Source: Anaerolineales bacterium (GTDB taxonomy: Bacteria > Chloroflexota > Anaerolineae > Anaerolineales > UBA6663). Taken from it: DNA of 43,166 nt. Of the stretch, positions 1 to 8,092 are shown in pieces (position 1 is the stretch's first letter; every line of letters starts with the position of its first letter). The position numbers and the translations under genes were made by a program. The notes under the pieces were generated by a model that was given only the letters and a program-made list of their open reading frames with translations, did no database searches and had not been told where the DNA came from. The stretch spans positions 1-43,166 of the forward strand of contig JADZEK010000140.1 in NCBI GenBank assembly GCA_020850595.1, given 5' to 3'.

Positions 1-125
1 GCCATCTCACAGAGTTGACGCCGGTGCAAAAACGAATTCTGAAATTGTTAAAGTTCCCCGCGACGCTCTACGCGCGGCTTGAACGCAATTCCTTGGATCT
101 CGCCCGCGAAATGGGCGAACCGTGA
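1..125 (+). CDS. C-terminal tail of a truncated ORF, possibly a transposase
   Basis: An open frame enters from the left edge (first full codon at base 3) and stops with TGA at 123-125, giving about 40 residues. The segment LTPVQKRILKLLKFP is basic and helical, then ends in an acidic, charged tail. It loosely resembles the C-terminal ends of IS4/IS1634-type transposases, but this is an impression from memory and no catalytic residue lies inside the window. Composition is intermediate. The next gene starts 213 bases downstream. It could equally be the tail of an unrelated helical protein. Confidence 0.35.
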   Translation, partial: HLTELTPVQKRILKLLKFPATLYARLERNSLDLAREMGEP

Positions 126-131
126 GAGTCG

Positions 132-154
132 AATGAATAGATGATTAATTCATT
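132..154. repeat. AT-rich 7-bp inverted repeat after the truncated ORF
   Basis: AATGAAT (132-138) and ATTCATT (148-154) are perfect inverted arms around a 9-nt AT-rich spacer, 6 bases after the stop codon at 125. It could be a weak terminator, though no T-run follows, or part of an insertion-sequence end. The rest of 126-338 shows no gene and no convincing promoter. Confidence 0.25.
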
Positions 155-338
155 GGATGTGCCCCGTCGGGTCGGCGGGCGCGGCGTTATGTAACCTAAA
201 ACAGCGCCTGATACCTCTCACCGTCCCTTAGATAGTTTCTGATAGCCCCGCAGCGCTAGGTTTACACTCGACGTATCCTTGTGATGGTTTGCGCAACTTG
301 GCGCCATCGTAATTATGTAAACTAGGTGGAGGGTTTGA

Positions 339-746
339 ATGGAAATCTCACGCCATTGGCGTTTGCAGCAGCAGCGGTATGCGTTGGTAGGCGAGGTCTG
401 CCCGCATTGTGACGCCAAGATCTTCCCGCCCCGCGACGTGTGCCCGAACTGCGCGGGGGAGGCCAAAACGCCCTTCGCGTTCAGCGGCAAGGGCGAGGTG
501 TACAGCTTCACCACCGTTCACGACGCGCCGCAGGGCTACGAGGGCAACGCCCCCTACACCGTGGCAATTGTGAAGCTGGCCGAGGGGCCGATGGTGACGG
601 CCCAGCTCACCGATGTTGACAATAACCAGGTGGGGATTGGGATGCCGGTGGAGATGGTGACGCGCAAGCTGCGCGAGGACGGCGAGCGGGGGATGCTAGT
701 GTACGGGTATAAGTTCCGGCCCGCCTGGAATATGCCCATCAGATAA
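339..746 (+). CDS. Zn-ribbon/OB-fold protein, DUF35 family
   Basis: This 135-residue protein has the DUF35 layout. A rubredoxin-like zinc ribbon with two CxxC knuckles (CPHC and CPNC, residues about 21-38) is followed by an OB-fold domain and the terminal signature VYGYKFRPAW. In archaea and bacteria DUF35 proteins partner thiolases or HMG-CoA-synthase-like enzymes and are thought to bind acyl-CoA; this is family knowledge. No thiolase is present in the window, so a partner cannot be named. The ATG follows a strong GGAGGG Shine-Dalgarno about 5 bases upstream. Length is normal. A decayed paralogous 3' end lies at 7041-7127. Confidence 0.9.
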   Translation: MEISRHWRLQQQRYALVGEVCPHCDAKIFPPRDVCPNCAGEAKTPFAFSGKGEVYSFTTVHDAPQGYEGNAPYTVAIVKLAEGPMVTAQLTDVDNNQVGIGMPVEMVTRKLREDGERGMLVYGYKFRPAWNMPIR

Positions 747-771
747 AGAATAAGCTTTCAGAAAACGAGCG

Positions 772-801
772 AGCACCCCTATACATAGGGGTGCTTTCGT
801 T
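772..801 (+). terminator. Rho-independent terminator of the DUF35 gene
   Basis: AGCACCCCT (772-780) pairs perfectly with AGGGGTGCT (787-795) across a 6-nt loop and is followed by TTCGTTT. It starts 26 bases after the DUF35 stop. The 800-933 stretch beyond it contains no recognisable gene. Confidence 0.8.
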
Positions 802-933
802 TAGCTCTAGGTTCCGTCGCTCTAGTTTCCGCTCAATGAAGCGGCATCGGGTCTCATTTGGTAAAGTTAGTTGGCAGGACGGACATGGGCGATGGATTTA
901 TCTGTGGCTTTTGTTCGAGCGAGAGCGGGTCGG

Positions 934-1182
934 TCATTTTGTTTCGCCTGCAATTTGGATGGAGATCAACACAAGTCCATGCCCGTGCAAGCGGCGGATC
1001 AAGCCGACCAAACCAGCCTGATCCATCACCACATTGGCGAACGTAGTGGCCTGATTGTCGCCGGGCAGTGTTTCTACGCTGACCTTCGCCTCGCCAAACC
1101 AACCCGACAACGCGTCGTCCAGTTGACCGTGGATTTTGATCTCATATTTGTTTTGCACATTCAAGCTGATGGATTGCGGCAT
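934..1182 (-). CDS. Small conserved-looking hypothetical protein (82 aa)
   Basis: This is a short protein of unknown function. It opens with a beta-strand-rich segment (YEIKIHGQLDDALSGWFG) and ends with VVMDQAGLVGLIRRLHGHGLVLISIQ, a pattern of small alpha/beta proteins seen repeatedly in Chloroflexi, as far as I recall. The start at 1182 is chosen because AAGGA lies 6 bases upstream; the ATG two codons earlier (1188) has no room for a ribosome site. It follows the CPBP gene by 14 bases on the same strand, so it is probably the last gene of the ABC/CPBP operon. It has no signal peptide or membrane segment. A longer frame through this region is a shadow of the CPBP gene. Confidence 0.6.
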   Translation of the reverse strand: MPQSISLNVQNKYEIKIHGQLDDALSGWFGEAKVSVETLPGDNQATTFANVVMDQAGLVGLIRRLHGHGLVLISIQIAGETK

Positions 1183-1196
1183 AAGCATTCCTTGTG

Positions 1197-1994
1197 TCAG
1201 GCCAGACCGAGCACGAGTCCTAGGATCAGAAACAGGAAAAACACGCTCTGACCTGAATGCAGGATGATGGGGAACCAGTTGCTGTGAAAGCGCTTGCCCG
1301 AAAAGGCGTAGCTGGCGCCACTTAGAATTGAAGCCGCAATGCCCCAAGGTTGATGTAAATGATAAAACCCGAAGATGACGCCGTTTGCGACCCAATCCCA
1401 TTTGCCGAACACGCCTTCCATCTTGGGCAGCAGCACGCCGCGGAAGAGAAATTCCTCGCCCAGAAATGTATTGAACAATGCGCTGACTAAGAACAGGGCG
1501 AGCAGTCCCCACGCGCCGACCAACTGTGCGCGCAATTCGGGTGTGAACATCGCCGCCAGATCGTAACCCTCAGGTTCGGCGAAAAAGGGAAAGAGGCCCG
1601 TCCACACGTCCACGAGCGTGGATCGCAACCCAATCTCCAGCGCGGCGACCAACAGGATTAAGGGGATGAGCCACCACCACAAGGCTTTCTGCGTCTCTCC
1701 GTTGCGCGCGGAACTGGGGTGGTTCAGCCAAAATCGGCGGCTGATCGTCCCCAGACGGATGTTGCCCTCTTCCCGGTAGAGGATGATCAGCGCCAATACG
1801 AATTGCCAGACCAGACCGACCGTTAACAATTTCATGCGGAACAGACTCGCGTCCAGCGGAGCTAGTCTCGCGCTGAGGGCAGGGAAACCCACCCAGCCCA
1901 ATAGCCACATGGGCGCGCCGGCCGCCAGCCAAATGCCAAGGATCTGCCAGAGAGTGTATTGACTTGGGGGGGGTGTGAGTGCTTGTGTTGACAT
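1197..1994 (-). CDS. CPBP-family intramembrane metalloprotease
   Basis: This 265-residue hydrophobic protein has about seven membrane segments and the CPBP (Abi/CAAX-protease-like) motifs: EExxxR as EEFLFRG (E180, E181, R185), the FxxxH-type motif around F209-H212 (FGFYHLH), and a late histidine in HSGQS (H246). Family members are membrane glutamate proteases. They include CAAX prenyl proteases and bacteriocin self-immunity proteins; the substrate here is unknown. It lies 57 bases downstream of the ABC permease on the same strand, which suggests co-expression. The upstream CGGA is a weak ribosome site. Codon use and base composition match the AT-richer left block rather than the rest of the window. 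Confidence 0.92.
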   Translation of the reverse strand: MSTQALTPPPSQYTLWQILGIWLAAGAPMWLLGWVGFPALSARLAPLDASLFRMKLLTVGLVWQFVLALIILYREEGNIRLGTISRRFWLNHPSSARNGETQKALWWWLIPLILLVAALEIGLRSTLVDVWTGLFPFFAEPEGYDLAAMFTPELRAQLVGAWGLLALFLVSALFNTFLGEEFLFRGVLLPKMEGVFGKWDWVANGVIFGFYHLHQPWGIAASILSGASYAFSGKRFHSNWFPIILHSGQSVFFLFLILGLVLGLA

Positions 1995-2050
1995 GAGATT
2001 CCGGTTGGCCGGCTTGCTTCTATTGGGACAAAGGCCGCCAGTTCGTTGGC

Positions 2051-2869
2051 CTAAAACTCCTGGCGGTTGAAACGCCAGATGGCAACAGCGATGAAAATCA
2101 CGAATGACAATACTGCCGAGATAAGTGGCAGCCAGGAGAAGACCGGATCACCAGTCATAAAAGAACCGGAGAGCGAATTAAACAGATCCGGGGATGGAGT
2201 AAATATCAGCAGCAATGGAGAGATATAGATCAAGCCGGGGACCACGGTTGGCCCGTACCAGAATGTGGAAAAAAGGATCATTGATACGCCGATGACGCCG
2301 CTGGTGGATTCAAGCAATGTCCCCATCATCACCACAAAGGCAATCCAATAGAACGTATGCAGCGCAAACATCAAGAGCGCAGCGGCAAACCCCAGAGGAG
2401 AAAGCCACCCAATTTTGCTAAACAACCCCAGAGTCAGGTAGAGTATTACTCCCGGCACGATCACGGATGTCAGCAGGATAGCGACGGAATTGACAACCAG
2501 CCGGGATACGACAAAGGCTGTCCGAGTGACCGGTTTGGAAAGTACCCAGGCGGCTGTGCCATGTTCCTTTTCCCCAACCATGACCCGTTGCATAATGATC
2601 ATCACCCCAATCGCCACGAACATCCCGCCGAAAATGCCATACATAAACAGGACGGGCGGCCCCTCGGACCCCTTTCGAGCGGCGTCGGCCGAGGCATAGA
2701 CCATAGTTCCCATCATCACGTTGACGATCGAAAACCACATGAGGATGTGTTTCCACCAACGGGGGGATTTGAACCATGACGACCACTCGCCGCGCAACAG
2801 ATTACCCAGACCCCGCTTCCAGCCTTTTTCATTGACGGGTTGAAACTGACCCAATGTATTAGCGCTCAT
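2051..2869 (-). CDS. ABC-2 type transporter permease
   Basis: This 272-residue integral membrane protein has a short cytoplasmic N-terminus and six predicted membrane helices (for example HILMWFSIVNVMMGTMVYA and PPVLFMYGIFGGMFVAIGVMI). The segment GEKEHGTAAWVLSKPVTR before the third helix is typical of ABC-2 permeases. It should form the membrane half of an exporter with the adjacent ATPase; the substrate cannot be read from the sequence. The start codon overlaps the ATPase stop in an ATGA (2866-2869), and AGGAG lies 6 bases upstream, inside the ATPase gene, so translation is coupled. The CPBP protease gene follows. Confidence 0.92.
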   Translation of the reverse strand: MSANTLGQFQPVNEKGWKRGLGNLLRGEWSSWFKSPRWWKHILMWFSIVNVMMGTMVYASADAARKGSEGPPVLFMYGIFGGMFVAIGVMIIMQRVMVGEKEHGTAAWVLSKPVTRTAFVVSRLVVNSVAILLTSVIVPGVILYLTLGLFSKIGWLSPLGFAAALLMFALHTFYWIAFVVMMGTLLESTSGVIGVSMILFSTFWYGPTVVPGLIYISPLLLIFTPSPDLFNSLSGSFMTGDPVFSWLPLISAVLSFVIFIAVAIWRFNRQEF

Positions 2870-3819
2870 TTCCGGCTCCTTTCGATAAGGTTGAGGAACA
2901 CGTCCTCCAGGTTTTGTTCCTTTCGGCTGAAGTTAAGGACATTCAAGCCGTTGGATATCAGCAGATTCAACAAATGGTCTTTCGCGGCAGATTCGTCCGT
3001 AACGCTCACAAACCAGGTGGTCTGACCGTCTTTGGTTTTGGATTCAATCCCAGACACCCAGGGTTGTTGGTTAACCTGCGCGTATGCGTTGTGAGCATCA
3101 CCGGTGAATGTTATGGCGTAGGTCACATCGCCAGCGCCGGACAATAGCTCCTGAATGGACGCCTGCTTGACCAATTCGCCCTGATTGACAATGGCGACTC
3201 GATCGCTGACTCTTTGAACATCATCCAGAATATGCGTGCAGTAGAAAATAGTGGCATGCTTGCTAAGGCGCGACATTACTTCGAGCACATCCCGGCGTCC
3301 CTGCGGGTCAAGGCTGGCGGCGGGTTCATCTAGGATCAACAGATCGGGGTAATTAATCGCTGCCTGCGCAATTCCCAATCGCTGACGTTCACCGCCGGAA
3401 AAACTTTTGATCGGACGATCCGCCTTGCCCTCCAACCCGACCAGTTCGATCATCGCGTTCACGCGCTTGTTGATGTCCGATTGCGGTCCGGCATAGAAGA
3501 ACTGGGTGGTGTAGGCCAGCATCTGGCGGGCGGTCATGTGTTCGTAGAAGCGAGTATCCTGAGCCAGGTAGCCGATCCGGGCGCGGATGGCGACGCTGTC
3601 CTGGACGATGTCCATGCCCAAGATTTTGCCGCCCCCGCGGGTGGGTTTGAGCAGGCCCAGCAACAGTTTGATCGTCGTCGTCTTGCCTGCGCCGTTAGGC
3701 CCCAGGAAGGCGAAGATTGACTTCGGAGGGACGCGCAAGTCGAGTGACTTGAGCGCATGCACCTCGTGAAACGATTTTCCGAGCCCTTCGGTGCTGATTA
3801 TCAACTCATTTGTGTCCAT
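2866..3819 (-). CDS. ABC transporter ATP-binding protein
   Basis: This 317-residue cytoplasmic ATPase has Walker A GPNGAGKTT (about residues 40-48), the signature FSGGERQRLG, Walker B LLILDEP and the switch histidine in FYCTHILDD. A C-terminal extension of about 90 residues resembles the DUF4162 tail of drug/bacteriocin-type exporter ATPases. It should energise the permease encoded directly after it (4-base overlap). A GGGAG-rich ribosome site lies about 9 bases before the ATG. The 214 bases upstream hold no gene I can support. The LuxR/MalT-type regulator lies just beyond, on the same strand, and ends in its own terminator. Confidence 0.97.
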   Translation of the reverse strand: MDTNELIISTEGLGKSFHEVHALKSLDLRVPPKSIFAFLGPNGAGKTTTIKLLLGLLKPTRGGGKILGMDIVQDSVAIRARIGYLAQDTRFYEHMTARQMLAYTTQFFYAGPQSDINKRVNAMIELVGLEGKADRPIKSFSGGERQRLGIAQAAINYPDLLILDEPAASLDPQGRRDVLEVMSRLSKHATIFYCTHILDDVQRVSDRVAIVNQGELVKQASIQELLSGAGDVTYAITFTGDAHNAYAQVNQQPWVSGIESKTKDGQTTWFVSVTDESAAKDHLLNLLISNGLNVLNFSRKEQNLEDVFLNLIERSRK

Positions 3820-4025
3820 ACGCTTTCTCTCCCAACTTGCCTATCCTGGGCGTCAATGACAGGAACCGGCCCAGCGGCTTGCACTGATTCAGGACCTGGA
3901 CGAAGGTGGTTGCGGCGACTTTCTCCACGGCCAAAGGCGAAAATAGATCAACAAACAGATTGGTTTCATCATCTGGGTTTCCTTTTCGTTAATGAATGCA
4001 CTGCTGGCATTCTAGGACTCAAGCT

Positions 4026-4055
4026 AAATAAAAGAACCACATAGTCATGTGGTTC
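4026..4055 (-). terminator. Rho-independent terminator of the LuxR/MalT-type regulator
   Basis: Read on the minus strand, GAACCACAT and ATGTGGTTC (4055-4047 and 4042-4034) form a perfect 9-bp stem with a 4-nt loop, followed by TTTTATTT. It begins 35 bases after the regulator stop. It separates the regulator transcript from the downstream ABC operon. Confidence 0.75.
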
Positions 4056-4089
4056 GCGCATAACAGAGTATGTGGTTTTTCAGGTCGGC

Positions 4090-6822
4090 TCAGATCAGCT
4101 TCATCCCCCTGGCCTTCTCGATTGCCTGGGTGCGCTTGTTGACCGCAAGTTTGCGATAGATGCTTTTAACGTGGAATTGCACTGTGTTCACGCTGAGGAA
4201 TAGGTGTTGCCCGATTTCATTGTAAGTTTCTCCGGCGGCCAAGCGTCTCACCACATCTAGTTCGCGGTCGCTGAGCAAGGTTTCGTCTGGCACTTTCGGT
4301 TTGTTAGCCAATTCGTCTGGCATCGCCTTCAACAGACGATGGATGTAGGCAACCACAGCGCTGTTTTTTGTTTTTTGAAGCGCAGACTCAAGTATAGGGC
4401 GCAGAAGGTCGCTCTCGTCCAGAAAGAGGCGAAAATACCCGCGCTGGAACGAGGCGTCTAGCGCGGACACAAGCATGCGGCCCGCTTCATCTTCTTTTCC
4501 CTCCACTTGATACATCAAGGCGCGAAGAATCCAAATCTCGATCAGCCACCCAACCAGACCATGCGTCTTGATAAATGCCGCTTGGCGCGCGAGGTATGTG
4601 TGAACATCCAGGAGTGGGTACGATTTGGGATCGCGCGCCGCCAATCGAGTCAGGATATGAGCCACGCCTAGATGTGTCTGGAAGTTAATCCCGCTCGCAA
4701 CGTCAATACCGTCGATATTCGGCAGCGTACCAAATCTGAGCGCCGCTTGCGCCACCAGGCCCTGCGCAACCTCAAGCGCAGAGCTGTTCACGGCTATATC
4801 ACGGATTGACCAACGGTATCTCAAAACCAGCGGGTACAGGGTCTCGCCGGGCCAACTCTCTTCAAGAAATTTAATGCCCTCTACCATTCCGGCCTGGTCG
4901 CCCTGAATGAAACGTAAGCGTACCAAGGCCGAGTAACCCCTGACGCGGGCTTCGTGTTCCCCGGTCAAGCGGATGAGGCTCAGGCCTTGCAGCAGTGCCT
5001 GTTCCGCTTCAGCCAGCCGATCCGCCTCCAAAAGGATGCTTCCTTTCAAGTTGTAAAGATCACCAATAGGCGGAAACCTCTGGCCAGACAGCAGCTGTGT
5101 GAAGCGGACAACGTTCGTCTCACACAGCTGCAAGGCTTCTTTCAACTGTCCTTTGATGCGCGCAATTGAGGTCAAACCAATTGCCCCATAAACTGCGGCA
5201 TAATAATTACCACCGGCAATCCCGTCGCGCAAAGCCTGCTCATAGGCCTTTCCGGCCGCTGGAAGATCAGCAAGCGCCATGCGCCCGTAACCGACATTCA
5301 GGGCATTAACGCTTCGGATGGCTCGTTCACTTTCCGGCAAGAGGCGCTGCGCTCTTTGGGAGGTCTCGATCAACGTTTTTGCAGCCTCCCCGCTTAAAGC
5401 CGGCGACTGCATGAGGTAGGCCTGGAGAGCCGCAGAATACCCGGCGACCAGCTTTCGTTGAGATTCGTCGGCCCTGGAAGGATTCAAGGCCAGGTCAGCG
5501 GCTTGCAATGCTAGTTCAATATCATCTTGGCGTGTACGGTGATGGATTAGAGCCAGCGCCCAGGCCTTGTAAATAGACATCATAGGGGAGGAACGCGTGA
5601 CCGCTTCGGGCAAACGGTCGAACCAATCCGCAACCAGTGCGGCTTCACCCTGATAAAGCATACGCATGCTATGTTGTCCGATCAAATCGGATGCTTTACC
5701 GCTGTCCGACATTCGAAAGGCGTGTTCGACAGCCATCTGAATCAAACCGTTCTTCTCATACCAATCTGCCGCGCGTGCATGCAACTCATCAGTACGGCCT
5801 GGCTCAACCTGCAGGAGTTGATTCTTCAATAGTTCGCGGAACAGCGCATGATAGCGATACCAGTTGCGTTCTTCATCAAGCGCAACCAGAAACAGGTTGT
5901 TGGTCTCCAAGTAGTGGATGTATTGCCTGCTATCTTGCTGACCGGTCACTGCCTCGCATAAAGACGAGGATAACTGATCTAAAATAGATGTTCGTCGCAG
6001 AAATTCCTGCACCTCCCTCGGCTGGTTGTTGAGCGCTTCATCAATCAGGTAATCCAGGATGTGACGGTGCGTTCCACTAAACGCCTTCACAAACCTGGCG
6101 GTGTCGCTGTTTTCTTTTAACGACAAGGCCGCCAGTTGCAGGCCTGCCGCCCAGCCTTCCGTCTTATCCTTTAGAATTTCCGTTTCCTTTTTGGAAAGGT
6201 TGACTCCCATCACGTCGGAGAAAAATGCAACCGCCTCTTCGAGCGAGAAACTCAGGCCCGCCGCGCGAATTTCGGTCAGTTGATTTCGGACTCGCAGGCG
6301 CGTCAACGGCAAGTTCGGATCTTCGCGGGTGGCGATGACCAGCCGCAGATTTGTAATCGCCTGATTGAGCAAGAACTCGACCGCCTGATCAATCGCCTCG
6401 TTTTCGATCAGGTGATATTCTTCCAAGATCAGGATGACGGGCTGATTCAACTCGTGCAGGTCGTTGATCAACAAGCCAAGCACGGCTACAGGATTAACTT
6501 CCTGCGCGTTTTCCACCTCTTCCAGCGCGGCCTGACCGAGATCGCTAACAGCCCGGCCCAGCGCGATCAAAACGTAGGCGAGGAATTGCTTAAGATCGTT
6601 ATCGGACTTGCCCAGTGTGACCCACGCCACCGGATATCCGGCTGCTTGCACCCACATGCGGATGGTGGTCGTTTTCCCATATCCAGCGGGGGCAGACACC
6701 AAGGTGAGCAGATGTCCATTCCGAAGCCCGGCGCTTAATTGTCCGAACACCTTTTCTCGATGCACAAAATTGTGCCGCAAGAGCGGCAGATTGGTTTTGG
6801 TAGCTAACAATGGATCAGGCAT
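4090..6822 (-). CDS. MalT/LAL-type LuxR-family transcriptional regulator
   Basis: This protein has about 910 residues. The N-terminus (MPDPLLATK) is typical of MalT-like regulators. It is followed by a P-loop APAGYGKT (about 44-51), a Walker B-like LILEEYH, a long helical TPR-like region, and a C-terminal LuxR helix-turn-helix in the last 65 residues (LSDRELDVVRRLAAGETYNEI...VNTVQFHVKSIYRKL). These STAND-type ATPases bind an inducer, oligomerise with ATP and activate transcription. The start at 6822 is chosen over 6858 because GGAGGG sits 7 bases upstream and the family N-terminus begins here. It is the obvious candidate regulator of the adjacent ABC/CPBP operon, by proximity only. Composition is AT-rich relative to the window. 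Confidence 0.94.
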   Translation of the reverse strand: MPDPLLATKTNLPLLRHNFVHREKVFGQLSAGLRNGHLLTLVSAPAGYGKTTTIRMWVQAAGYPVAWVTLGKSDNDLKQFLAYVLIALGRAVSDLGQAALEEVENAQEVNPVAVLGLLINDLHELNQPVILILEEYHLIENEAIDQAVEFLLNQAITNLRLVIATREDPNLPLTRLRVRNQLTEIRAAGLSFSLEEAVAFFSDVMGVNLSKKETEILKDKTEGWAAGLQLAALSLKENSDTARFVKAFSGTHRHILDYLIDEALNNQPREVQEFLRRTSILDQLSSSLCEAVTGQQDSRQYIHYLETNNLFLVALDEERNWYRYHALFRELLKNQLLQVEPGRTDELHARAADWYEKNGLIQMAVEHAFRMSDSGKASDLIGQHSMRMLYQGEAALVADWFDRLPEAVTRSSPMMSIYKAWALALIHHRTRQDDIELALQAADLALNPSRADESQRKLVAGYSAALQAYLMQSPALSGEAAKTLIETSQRAQRLLPESERAIRSVNALNVGYGRMALADLPAAGKAYEQALRDGIAGGNYYAAVYGAIGLTSIARIKGQLKEALQLCETNVVRFTQLLSGQRFPPIGDLYNLKGSILLEADRLAEAEQALLQGLSLIRLTGEHEARVRGYSALVRLRFIQGDQAGMVEGIKFLEESWPGETLYPLVLRYRWSIRDIAVNSSALEVAQGLVAQAALRFGTLPNIDGIDVASGINFQTHLGVAHILTRLAARDPKSYPLLDVHTYLARQAAFIKTHGLVGWLIEIWILRALMYQVEGKEDEAGRMLVSALDASFQRGYFRLFLDESDLLRPILESALQKTKNSAVVAYIHRLLKAMPDELANKPKVPDETLLSDRELDVVRRLAAGETYNEIGQHLFLSVNTVQFHVKSIYRKLAVNKRTQAIEKARGMKLI

Positions 6823-6914
6823 TCGAATACCCTCCAAACATGAAGGATATCCGTCCACGCAGACGGAGTGTGGAACGCGGAGGTGATTAAGGGAAGGGAA
6901 CCCCAGCTAAGACC

Positions 6915-6920
6915 ATTATA
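6915..6920 (-). promoter_or_regulatory. Likely -10 box for the LuxR/MalT-type regulator
   Basis: TATAAT on the minus strand lies about 93 bases upstream of the regulator ATG and is preceded directly by TTG. No good -35 is visible at 17-18 bp, which would suit an activator-dependent promoter. The interval 6823-7280 has no intact gene. It holds this box, an inverted repeat, a pseudogene tail, a hairpin and the next promoter. Confidence 0.4.
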
Positions 6921-6996
6921 CAACCGCAGCCTGAATGAGCGTATACAAAAATGGGCAGAATGAAGCGTTTCAGGATAGAACTGCCGGCAAAGATTC

Positions 6997-7021
6997 ATGT
7001 CGGCATATACACTGCCGACAT
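6997..7021. repeat. 9-bp perfect inverted repeat, operator- or hairpin-like
   Basis: ATGTCGGCA (6997-7005) and TGCCGACAT (7013-7021) are perfect inverted arms around TATACAC. It lies about 75 bases upstream of the regulator -10 box, so it could be an operator for a dimeric factor. On the plus strand it is followed only by TTTACAT, so it would be a weak terminator. Confidence 0.45.
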
Positions 7022-7040
7022 TTACATAGAGCAGTCAACC

Positions 7041-7127
7041 TTTCGTCGCAGAATCGCAATTGGATCTGTCCAGCGGGGTGTAAATCGGGTATACGAGTAT
7101 AAGTTTCGGCCGGTCTGGGCGCACTAA
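7041..7127 (+). pseudogene. Decayed 3' end of a second DUF35 gene
   Basis: The last 29 codons before TAA at 7125-7127 end in VYEYKFRPVW plus two residues, which matches VYGYKFRPAW at the end of the intact DUF35 gene at 339-746. In the conserved 30-nt core 25 bases are identical, so this is a diverged paralogue rather than a fresh duplication. No start, zinc ribbon or OB-fold body is recognisable upstream. Only the C-terminus survives, next to the edge of the AT-rich block. A hairpin follows the stop, as expected behind a former gene. Confidence 0.6.
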
Positions 7128-7147
7128 CAGGCTGGTCGCAAGCAGAT

Positions 7148-7185
7148 AAGCGCCTGCCCGCGGTTGCGGACGGGCGCTTGCTATT
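7148..7185 (+). terminator. Hairpin terminator behind the DUF35 remnant
   Basis: AAGCGCCTGCCCGC (7148-7161) pairs with GCGGACGGGCGCTT (7166-7179) with one G-T pair and one mismatch across a GGTT loop, followed by GCTATTT. The T-run is poor. Its position, 20 bases after the remnant stop, supports a former gene end. Confidence 0.5.
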
Positions 7186-7225
7186 TGGGCGGCCGGGACG
7201 CCGCCGGCGGCCGCACGCGCGGGTG

Positions 7226-7231
7226 TATACT
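7226..7231 (+). promoter_or_regulatory. Possible -10 box for the DUF4013 gene
   Basis: TATACT preceded by GTG stands out in a GC-rich context, 50 bases upstream of the DUF4013 start codon. No convincing -35 is seen at the expected distance. Confidence 0.35.
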
Positions 7232-7280
7232 CCCGGCGCATGGGCGCGCACGCGTCGTGCCGCCCCACCAGGAGCCGCGC

Positions 7281-8003
7281 ATGGACATCAGCCGGGCGTT
7301 GACGTTTACGTTTGAAGACAAGGACTGGGTGAGCAAGCTGGGCGTGGGGGCGCTGGTGAGCCTGGTGCCGGTGCTCAACTTCGCCTGGCTGGGCTACACG
7401 GTGCAGCTGGTGCGCAACGTGGAGGCGGGGCAAACGCTGGCGCTGCCGTCCTGGGAAGACCTGGACAAGAAGCTCATGGACGGGCTGAAGCTCGGCGTGG
7501 CCATGCTCATCTACGGCCTGCCGCTCTTTGCCATGCTGTTCATCCCCATGGCGTTGTTCATCCTGCCCGCGCTGACGGATAACGAGGACTGGCAGGCGGT
7601 GTTGGCGACGGTGGGCGGGGCCGGGTTCCTGGGGATGCTGTGCCTGATGCTGCTCTATGGGTTGGCGTTGGGGTTTGTGTACCCGGCCATCGAGCTGCAC
7701 TATGCACACACCGGCACGTTTGCGGCCTGTTTTCAGTGGGGGCGCATCATCGCCCTCATCCGCGAACACTCCAGCAATTACCTGGCGGCGTGGGCGCTGT
7801 CGCTGGTGGTCGGGCTGGCGTTCGGCTTCGTGGTCAGCGCCTTTAGTGGGTTGGTCGGTTGGATCCCGTGTATCGGCTTTGTGCTGGTCTTGCTGGCCCT
7901 GCCTCTCAGCCTGGCGGGTGGGTTGTGGGTCGCCGCGGTGCATGCCCACCTGCTCGGCCAGGTCGCCGCGCCGCGACCAATGGGCGTGGAGCCGCCCGTG
8001 TGA
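7281..8003 (+). CDS. DUF4013-like multi-pass membrane protein
   Basis: This 240-residue protein begins MDISRALTFTFEDKDWVSKLG, close to the usual DUF4013 opening, and continues with about six hydrophobic segments (for example VSLVPVLNFAWLGYTVQLV and MLIYGLPLFAMLFIPMALFIL). DUF4013 proteins are membrane proteins of unknown function. The start at 7281 is chosen because AGGAG lies 7 bases upstream; the longer frame begins in non-coding sequence. The gene opens the GC-rich part of the window. The downstream lipoprotein gene begins 90 bases later on the same strand, but a shared role is not evident. Confidence 0.85.
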   Translation: MDISRALTFTFEDKDWVSKLGVGALVSLVPVLNFAWLGYTVQLVRNVEAGQTLALPSWEDLDKKLMDGLKLGVAMLIYGLPLFAMLFIPMALFILPALTDNEDWQAVLATVGGAGFLGMLCLMLLYGLALGFVYPAIELHYAHTGTFAACFQWGRIIALIREHSSNYLAAWALSLVVGLAFGFVVSAFSGLVGWIPCIGFVLVLLALPLSLAGGLWVAAVHAHLLGQVAAPRPMGVEPPV

Positions 8004-8092
8004 GGGGCCGACCCGGCCTTTTCCTCGCGGCTGCGCTGTGGGCCAATCGCAGCATTGGGGCAGCCGTCTGTCGGCCAAACGAGGAGGTCAGC

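Noticed and set aside
3821..3990. Minus-strand open frame before the ABC ATPase (reads SPLAVEKVAATTF...)
   Set aside because: It looks mildly protein-like but has no ATG in frame; the ATG with a ribosome site nearby gives only 27 residues in another frame. It may be a decayed small gene, but cannot be supported.
750..7140. Integrative element with attachment sites at the two DUF35 3' ends
   Set aside because: The two DUF35 ends are only about 83% identical over their best 30 bases and no integrase gene is present, so direct-repeat att sites are not supported.
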